Source: Bacteroidales bacterium (GTDB lineage: Bacteria > Bacteroidota > Bacteroidia > Bacteroidales > Bacteroidaceae). Taken from it: a stretch of 42,842 bases of DNA. Location of the stretch: contig JAATGU010000073.1 in assembly GCA_015654535.1 (NCBI GenBank), forward strand, positions 1 through 42,842, given 5' to 3'. The notes under the pieces are model-generated. The model ran no database searches, had not been told where the DNA came from, and saw nothing but the letters and a program-made list of their open reading frames with translations. Both the position numbers and the translations under genes were made by a program. This document shows positions 37,406 to 42,842 of the stretch, one piece after another (position 1 is the stretch's first letter; each line of letters begins with the position of its first letter).

Positions 37406-38929
37406 ATGAAAAAGTTGCAAAAAGTACAATCTCCTATACTATTTTTTAGAATGCTTATAACAATTGTTATGATGCTTGTGATATCGTCATACAAATCTTC
37501 CGCTCCATTAAAAGTTACTCCTGCTCCGAATCCTTGGCCCGATGATTACACTTCTATTTCTGGGATGGAAAACTATCAAAAGTGGGGCCCTTACAACGTA
37601 CACGATCCCGCCTGCAAGAAATTTGGCGATACTTATTATATGTATTCCACCGATGCTATTTTCAGAGAAAATAAAAAAGTGGCGAAAGACAGAGATATAC
37701 CGATGGGCTATATTCAGGTTCGTAAGTCAAAAGATCTTGTTCATTGGACGTTTGTAGGATGGGCTTTTCCTGATATCCCTCAAGAAGCTGTCAGTTGGGT
37801 TAGAAATAATGCAGATGGAAAAGGGGCTACCAATATCTGGGCTCCTTATATTATGAAATATAAGAACCAATATCGCTTGTATTATTGTGTTTCTGCTTTT
37901 GGAGAAAAAAGTTCCTATATTGGTTTGGCGGAATCTACTTCTCCCGAAGGTCCTTGGGTACAGAAAGGAGAGGTGGTGAAGACTAATCGTGAGACTCCGA
38001 TGAATGCCATTGATCCTACAGTAATTGTAAATCCTGACAATGGAGAGACATGGATGCATTACGGATCTTTTTTTGGTGGAATTTATTGTGTCCGGTTAAA
38101 TCCTGAAACGGGAGTAGTGATGCAAAAAGGAGATTTGGGACACTTAGTTGCCCGCCGTGCAAACTATAAGGTCGACAATCTGGAAGCTCCAGAAATAGTT
38201 TACAATCCTCAACTGAAAAAATATTTTCTTTTTGTTTCTTATGATCCCCTGATGACTACTTACAATGTTCGTGTGGGGCGATCTGATAAACCGGAAGGAC
38301 CTTTTACTGATTTTTATGGAAAAGTAATGGCCGATACTACTGATAATTTTCCGATTCTCACAACACCTTATCATTTTAATAATCATCCGGGATGGGCAGG
38401 TACTGGCCATTGTGGAGTGTGGCGGGAAGAGAATGGACGTTATTTTATGTTTCATCAGGCACGTCTTTCCCCAAAAAATCAATTGATGGTGCTTCATACT
38501 CGCGAAGTTTTCTTTACTCCCGATGGGTGGCCGGTTGTGTCTCCGGAAAGATATGCGGGAACTCCTTTGCGCAAAGTTTTTGCAGAAGATTTAATTGGAG
38601 AATGGGAGCTGATTCGTGTACATGAACCTATACATAAACGACCGTTGGAAGCCGGGCAGATTCTTTGGGGAGAAGGGCTTTTGAAAGATAAAGAACAGAA
38701 TTTCTCTTTTCTTGTTTCTTTGAAGAAGAATGGAAGTATTACCGGAACCAAAATCGGTTCGTGGAAATTTGATTTTTCTAAAATGTTAGTAGATATGGTT
38801 TTAAATGACGAAAAAATTCGTAATTTAGTCGCCTTTTACGGACATGATTGGGAGAACCAAACAGAGACGGTTCTTTTTACAGGGCTCGATAGTAGTGGAC
38901 GATCAATCTGGGGAAAACGAATTAAATAA
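37406..38929 (+). CDS. GH43 endo-arabinanase-like enzyme with C-terminal lipocalin-like domain
   Basis: The 507-residue protein has an N-terminal hydrophobic export signal (about 15-30) but no clear lipobox Cys, so it is more likely periplasmic or secreted than a surface lipoprotein. The GH43 propeller carries D67 in NVHDPAC, D203 in NAIDPTVIV and E260 in DNLEAPEIV. A C-terminal beta-barrel (about 400-507, DLIGEWELIRVHEP onward) matches that of the GH43 at 11677-13341, so the two are paralogs. It begins the GH43-GH51-GH43 operon. As far as I remember, the arabinan locus of B. thetaiotaomicron has the same enzyme trio beside its HTCS. The start at 37406 fits the predicted promoter; Met16 is an alternative. 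Confidence 0.9.
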   Translation: MKKLQKVQSPILFFRMLITIVMMLVISSYKSSAPLKVTPAPNPWPDDYTSISGMENYQKWGPYNVHDPACKKFGDTYYMYSTDAIFRENKKVAKDRDIPMGYIQVRKSKDLVHWTFVGWAFPDIPQEAVSWVRNNADGKGATNIWAPYIMKYKNQYRLYYCVSAFGEKSSYIGLAESTSPEGPWVQKGEVVKTNRETPMNAIDPTVIVNPDNGETWMHYGSFFGGIYCVRLNPETGVVMQKGDLGHLVARRANYKVDNLEAPEIVYNPQLKKYFLFVSYDPLMTTYNVRVGRSDKPEGPFTDFYGKVMADTTDNFPILTTPYHFNNHPGWAGTGHCGVWREENGRYFMFHQARLSPKNQLMVLHTREVFFTPDGWPVVSPERYAGTPLRKVFAEDLIGEWELIRVHEPIHKRPLEAGQILWGEGLLKDKEQNFSFLVSLKKNGSITGTKIGSWKFDFSKMLVDMVLNDEKIRNLVAFYGHDWENQTETVLFTGLDSSGRSIWGKRIK

Positions 38930-38953
38930 TAATCTATATAAACTAATAAGAAC

Positions 38954-40915
38954 ATGAAAAAGCACAGATCATGGCTCACAATGCTTGCACTTTTAGTAGG
39001 ATTGTCGCTGAATGCACAAATTACTCATGAGATGGTGGTAAAAGCCAACAAACCAGGAGCAGAAATTCAATCCACAATGTACGGACTCTTCTTTGAAGAT
39101 ATAAACTTTGGAGCTGATGGTGGTTTGTATGCAGAGTTAATAAAGAATCGCTCTTTTGAATTTCCTCAGAGTCTGATGGGTTGGAAATCTTTCGGTCATG
39201 TAGAAGTACGGATCGATCGTCCGGCTTTTGATAAAAATCCTCACTATGTACGTCTGTCCAATCCCGGACATCCGCAGAAGCATACCGGGCTGGAGAATGA
39301 TGGCTTCTTTGGCATTGGCGTTCATAAAGATGCGCAATATCGTTTTTCCGTATGGGCTCGTCTTCCGCAAGGAACTGGTACTGAGAAATTCCGTGTGGAA
39401 CTTGTTAGCTCTAAAAATGATCCGATTGTCAATCAAGTAATAACGATCACTTCTGCCGATTGGAAAAAATATGAAGTGGTGCTCACTTCTCCTATTACCG
39501 ATGCAAAAGCTTTTATCCGTGTATTTCTTACCTCGAATGGTGAGATAGATATGGATCATCTTTCTCTTTTTCCTGTAGATACATGGAAAGGACGAGAGAA
39601 TGGTTTGCGCAAAGATTTGGTGCAAGCTTTGGCAGATTTAAAACCAGGAGTTTTTCGTTTTCCCGGTGGATGTATTGTTGAAGGAACAGATTTGAATACC
39701 AGATATAACTGGAAGAACTCTGTTGGTGCTGTGGAAAATCGTCCGTTAAATGAGAATCGTTGGCATTACACTTTTCCGTATCGTTTCTATCCGGATTACT
39801 ATCAATCGTATGGTTTAGGCTTTTATGAATTCTTTTTGTTATCTGAAGAAATTGGTTCTGAACCATTACCTATTGTGAGTTGTGGATTGGCTTGTCAGTT
39901 TCAGAATACCGATCCAAAAGCTCATGTCCCGGTTGAAAAGCTGGGTAGTTATATTCAGGATGCAATTGATTTAATAGAATTTGCCAATGGAGCAGTCTCA
40001 ACCAAATGGGGGAAAGTACGTGCCGAAATGGGACATCCAGCTCCTTTCAATCTGAAATTTATCGGAGTCGGAAATGAACAGTGGGGCAAAGAATATTCCG
40101 AACGTTTGGAACTTTTTATCAAAGCGATTCGTAAAGCTTATCCAAATATCAAAATAGTAGGAAGTTCAGGCCCTGATTCCGAGGGAGATAAGTTTAATTA
40201 TTTGTGGCCGGAAATGAAACGACTGAAAGTTGATTTAGTAGACGAGCATTTTTATCGCTCTCAGCAATGGTTCCTAAGTCAGGCTGCCCGCTATGATAAC
40301 TATGACCGTAAGGGGCCTAAAGTATTCGCAGGAGAATATGCCTGTCATCCTAAGAATAAGAAAAACAATTTTGAGGCAGCACTTTGTGAGGCTGCTTTTA
40401 TGACCGGACTGGAACGCAATGCAGACGTGGTTCATATGGCAACTTATGCTCCTCTTTTTGCTCATGTGGAAGGATGGCAATGGCGCCCTGATTTAATTTG
40501 GTTTGATAATCTGAATAGTGTTCGTTCGGTGAATTATTATGTGCAACAACTTTATTCTAAAAACAAAGGAACCAATGTCCTGCCTCTCACGATGGATAAG
40601 AAACCGGTTACCGGACAAAGTGAACTTTATGCCAGTGCGGTATGGGATAAAAATGAAAAAGCATATATTGTGAAGATTGCTAATACGTCCGATAACACAC
40701 AAACCATCCGTCTTACTTTTGATGGAGTAAAACAAGAACAACTATCCGATGGCATTTGCACCTCTCTTCATTCTTCTAATCCTGATGTTGAAAACACCTT
40801 GATAGAACCAGATGCAGTGAAACCGGAAGAAACGGCTGTTCATCTTGAAGGAAATGTACTTTCTATTGAGTTGGGGGCAAAGACTTTTGCTGTATATAAG
40901 TTCATTAAAGAATAA
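38954..40915 (+). CDS. GH51 alpha-L-arabinofuranosidase
   Basis: The 653-residue enzyme removes alpha-L-arabinofuranose side chains or ends from arabinan oligosaccharides. A signal peptide ends near residue 21 (SLNAQ), so it is probably periplasmic. The N-terminal part holds a GH51-type region (YGLFFEDINFGADGGLYAEL) with an inserted CBM-like beta-sandwich (about 75-205). The TIM barrel has acid/base E375 in GVGNEQWG and nucleophile E461 in VFAGEYACH. A C-terminal beta domain follows (about 545-653). It lies 24 bp after the first GH43 and 9 bp before the second, all in one operon. The motifs make the family call firm. Confidence 0.96.
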   Translation: MKKHRSWLTMLALLVGLSLNAQITHEMVVKANKPGAEIQSTMYGLFFEDINFGADGGLYAELIKNRSFEFPQSLMGWKSFGHVEVRIDRPAFDKNPHYVRLSNPGHPQKHTGLENDGFFGIGVHKDAQYRFSVWARLPQGTGTEKFRVELVSSKNDPIVNQVITITSADWKKYEVVLTSPITDAKAFIRVFLTSNGEIDMDHLSLFPVDTWKGRENGLRKDLVQALADLKPGVFRFPGGCIVEGTDLNTRYNWKNSVGAVENRPLNENRWHYTFPYRFYPDYYQSYGLGFYEFFLLSEEIGSEPLPIVSCGLACQFQNTDPKAHVPVEKLGSYIQDAIDLIEFANGAVSTKWGKVRAEMGHPAPFNLKFIGVGNEQWGKEYSERLELFIKAIRKAYPNIKIVGSSGPDSEGDKFNYLWPEMKRLKVDLVDEHFYRSQQWFLSQAARYDNYDRKGPKVFAGEYACHPKNKKNNFEAALCEAAFMTGLERNADVVHMATYAPLFAHVEGWQWRPDLIWFDNLNSVRSVNYYVQQLYSKNKGTNVLPLTMDKKPVTGQSELYASAVWDKNEKAYIVKIANTSDNTQTIRLTFDGVKQEQLSDGICTSLHSSNPDVENTLIEPDAVKPEETAVHLEGNVLSIELGAKTFAVYKFIKE

Positions 40916-40924
40916 GTAAATAGA

Positions 40925-41908
40925 ATGAAGACTACACGAAACAACAGAAGTAAAATTCTTCTTTTTTGTATTGCGATAATAACGTGCAATGTTCTGTGGG
41001 CAGCGCCTCAAGACACCTCTTTTGTGGCAACGGGCAATCCCATTATTAAATATAAATATACAGCCGATCCTGCTGCTCTGTCTTATAAGGGAAAGGTGTA
41101 TATTTATGCGGGGCACGATGAATGTCCTCCACCTAAAGAGCGTTATCAGATGAATGAATGGCTTGTCTTTTCCTCTTCGGATATGAAAACATGGACAGAA
41201 CATACCGTACCATTAAAACCCACAGATTTTAGTTGGGCAAAGGGAGACGCATGGGCCAGTCAGGTTATTGAACGAGATGGTAAGTTTTATTGGTATGTGG
41301 CGGTAGAACATGGAAGTATTCATGGTAAATCTATTGGGGTTGCTGTGTCCGATAGTCCGATAGGTCCTTTCCATGATGCCCGTGGCTCGGCATTGATCAC
41401 CAATGACATGACGACTGAATATACTAAAATAAGCTGGGATGATATTGATCCTACTGTCATTGTTGACGATGACGGGCAGGCTTATCTAATCTGGGGAAAT
41501 ACGCAATGCTATTATGCGAAGCTCAAGAGAAACATGATAGAGTTAGATGGTCCTATTCTACCCATTAAACTTCCACATTACACCGAAGCACCATGGATTC
41601 ACAAACATAACGGATGGTACTATCTCTCTTATGCTTCAGAATTCCCCGAAAAGATTTGCTATGCCATGAGTCGCAGTATAACGGGACCATGGGAATATAA
41701 AGGAGTGCTCAATGAGCTGGCGGGAAATTGCAATACAAACCATCAGGCAATCATAGAGTTTAAAGGAAAATGGTATTTTGTTTATCACAATGGAGGGCTC
41801 AATACTCAAGGAGGTAGTTTCCGCCGTTCGGTATGCATAGACCGTCTATATTACAACAATGACGGAACGATAAAACGCGTTCAAATGACTACAGAAGGAG
41901 TTCAATAA
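40925..41908 (+). CDS. GH43 exo-acting arabinofuranosidase-like enzyme
   Basis: This 327-residue protein is a single GH43 propeller with a signal peptide (ILLFCIAIITCNVLWAAP). The catalytic residues are D48 in YTADPA, D175 in DIDPTVIV and E221 in YTEAPWI. It lacks the C-terminal barrel of the other two GH43 proteins and looks like a different subfamily, one whose known members are mostly arabinofuranosidases. The NHQAIIEFKGKWYFVYH segment and the long loop after the first blade fit that group. It probably finishes arabinan oligosaccharides in the periplasm with GH51. It is the last gene of the operon. Exact linkage specificity cannot be read here. Confidence 0.88.
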   Translation: MKTTRNNRSKILLFCIAIITCNVLWAAPQDTSFVATGNPIIKYKYTADPAALSYKGKVYIYAGHDECPPPKERYQMNEWLVFSSSDMKTWTEHTVPLKPTDFSWAKGDAWASQVIERDGKFYWYVAVEHGSIHGKSIGVAVSDSPIGPFHDARGSALITNDMTTEYTKISWDDIDPTVIVDDDGQAYLIWGNTQCYYAKLKRNMIELDGPILPIKLPHYTEAPWIHKHNGWYYLSYASEFPEKICYAMSRSITGPWEYKGVLNELAGNCNTNHQAIIEFKGKWYFVYHNGGLNTQGGSFRRSVCIDRLYYNNDGTIKRVQMTTEGVQ

Positions 41909-42034
41909 ACATACTTTATCGGCTAAAATAAAAAAACATTAGCCCTCGGAGACTATAAATTAATCTTAATACAGTTAAGCTATACTTTATTCGCTCCCGC
42001 TCACTAAAGTAATGACTTTTTTCTGTAATATTAA

Positions 42035-42124
42035 GTCGTCCTTCAACTGTGGGACAATGGGCCCTCATATGAAAGACCATTGTCTTATAGTTGTGGGATT
42101 ATGGGCCCACAGTTGAGGGACGAT
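42035..42124. repeat. Long nested inverted repeat with GGGCCC cores
   Basis: Arms CGTCCTTCAACTGTGGG (42037-42053) and CCCACAGTTGAGGGACG (42106-42122) pair along 17 positions with one G-U wobble. Inside, ACAATGG (42054-42060) pairs with CCATTGT (42077-42083). Two imperfect 20-bp direct copies (42045-42064 and 42089-42108, 16 of 20 bases alike) each end in GGGCCC. No coding frame fits. It could be a repeated extragenic element, a small non-autonomous mobile element or a strong transcript end behind the GH43 operon. Confidence 0.75.
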
Positions 42125-42174
42125 CTAGCTTTATTGGAGAATTTAGCTATTTTAGTAAGAGTTTGAGATTAACA

Positions 42175-42280
42175 CAGTGAGAGATGAGTGAGAGCTAAAA
42201 TAGCATCTCTCACTGGATAAAGTGTTTTAAATTAGTAATCTGACTTTAAATAGTGAGAGGTGAGAGATGAGTTGTGTGCT
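42175..42280. repeat. GTGAGAG-rich repeat cluster
   Basis: CAGTGAGAGATG (42175-42186) and CATCTCTCACTG (42204-42215) form a perfect 12-bp inverted repeat, with the direct repeat GTGAGAG inside it. A further copy, AGTGAGAGGTGAGAGATGAG, lies near 42258-42277. GCTATTTTAG (42146-42155) is the inverse of CTAAAATAGC (42195-42204). The 427-bp gap 41909-42335 holds these repeats and no gene I can support. Confidence 0.65.
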
Positions 42281-42335
42281 TTTGTGCTGGACGATATCTT
42301 CAATGACAACAGATGCTCAATCATTATTTTAGATA

Positions 42336-42686
42336 TTATAAGATTTTTATAATTCCATTTCGTTGATTTTTGAGTAGTGTCTCAAATATGTAGTTTAAAG
42401 AAAACTTAACTTCAAAACTTTTAATACCTCTTGAATAAAGATATCTTGAAGCCTTCATACCTATCTTTAAAACAAAAACAGCTTTGCAATCTTGCAAAAC
42501 ATCCGCTACACGAATTAGTCCTGATTCCGAATGTTCGTCATCTTCTGAAACGGCAATCAATTCACGATCTTCAATAAAGACAACTTTGTCATCAGATAAT
42601 TCGTATATAAGAAAATTCCGGGATTTTCCAAAATGTTGATCCACAGATTCTCCATTAGTGCTGGCTATTGCTATTTTATATCCCAT
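42336..42686 (-). CDS. NifX/NifB-type iron-molybdenum cofactor-binding protein
   Basis: The 116-residue protein has the fold pattern of the dinitrogenase Fe-Mo cofactor family. It starts KIAIASTNGESVDQHFGKS, where the V-D-x-H-F-G-x-(A/S) motif is the family hallmark, followed by FLIYEL, an acidic loop with a His (SEDDEHSESG) and VADVLQDCKAVFVLKIGMKA. Family members bind iron-sulfur or iron-molybdenum clusters in nitrogenase assembly, but many occur in organisms without nitrogenase and their role is unknown. It lies 9 bp after the stop of the upstream gene, so they share a transcript. It is unrelated to the sugar loci. No nif structural gene is visible in the window. Confidence 0.88.
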   Translation of the reverse strand: MGYKIAIASTNGESVDQHFGKSRNFLIYELSDDKVVFIEDRELIAVSEDDEHSESGLIRVADVLQDCKAVFVLKIGMKASRYLYSRGIKSFEVKFSLNYIFETLLKNQRNGIIKIL

Positions 42687-42695
42687 ACATATCTT

Positions 42696-42842
42696 TTAAA
42701 TACATCCTATTCCTGATCCAGAACATGAATTTCCAGATCCACATTGACCGATCATTTTCAAAGAAGATTTAGGTAAATATTTACCATTAAACAAGGCATC
42801 TGCTGCATCATTGATTACCCCATCAACCGCCTCAATATATAG
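42696..42842 (-). CDS. C-terminal fragment of a Cys/Gly-tailed protein, cut by window edge
   Basis: Only the last 48 codons are in the window. The visible end reads LYIEAVDGVINDAADALFNG, then KYLPKSSLKM, and finishes with a Gly/Ser/Cys tail, IGQCGSGNSCSGSGIGCI. Three Cys in that tail suggest metal or cluster binding. The gene is 9 bp upstream of the NifX-like gene and co-directional. It could be another cofactor-family protein, but I do not recognise it and assign no function. Confidence 0.7.
   Translation of the reverse strand, partial: LYIEAVDGVINDAADALFNGKYLPKSSLKMIGQCGSGNSCSGSGIGCI

Overview
The window looks like a chromosomal segment from an anaerobic gut-type Bacteroidales (Bacteroides or a close relative). 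The evidence is two SusC/SusD pairs, a one-protein hybrid two-component sensor (HTCS), a BACON-domain lipoprotein, promoters with the Bacteroidetes -7 box TAnnTTTG, and little use of Shine-Dalgarno sites. I cannot name the species from sequence alone.

Region 1 (1-11507) is a complete type I-B CRISPR-Cas locus on the minus strand. The gene order in transcription is cas6, a WYL-domain regulator, cas8b, cas7, cas5, cas3, cas4, cas1, cas2. A leader and an array of 24 identical 29-bp repeats follow. The array is cut by the left window edge and is transcribed right to left, because its repeats end in the I-B crRNA handle ATTGAAAT only on the minus strand. The cas6 and cas8b promoter regions share a 15-bp motif (13 of 15 identical), which is a candidate site for the embedded WYL regulator.

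Region 2 (11508-24761, minus) is one arm of an arabinan utilisation locus: an HTCS, then a surface lipoprotein with a duplicated domain, SusC (broken by one in-frame TAA), SusD and a GH43 endo-arabinanase-like lipoprotein. Between the HTCS and the lipoprotein lies the decayed 3' end of a second HTCS gene. The genes beyond it look more GC-rich than their surroundings, so this cassette may have been exchanged by recombination.

Region 3 (25042-37109, plus) is a beta-glucan (laminarin-type) locus: a SusR-like membrane regulator with a LuxR-type HTH, SusC, SusD, a PKD-domain surface lipoprotein, a BACON-GH16 lipoprotein and a GH3 beta-glucosidase interrupted by one in-frame TGA. It ends at a strong terminator.

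Region 4 (37305-41908, plus) is the second arm of the arabinan locus: GH43, GH51, GH43. Its promoter carries a pair of TTGTCCAC direct repeats 21 bp apart. The same arrangement, with the same 29-bp distance to the -7 box, precedes the minus-strand lipoprotein operon of region 2. This ties the two arms to one regulator, most simply the HTCS, and shows the glucan locus sitting inside the arabinan locus.

Region 5 (41909-42842) is a 427-bp non-coding stretch rich in inverted and direct repeats, then a NifX/NifB-type cofactor-binding protein and the 3' end of a Cys/Gly-tailed protein, both on the minus strand. The most interesting items are the shared HTCS operator, the HTCS tail remnant, the duplicated-domain lipoprotein, the shared cas promoter motif and the two nonsense-interrupted uptake and hydrolase genes.
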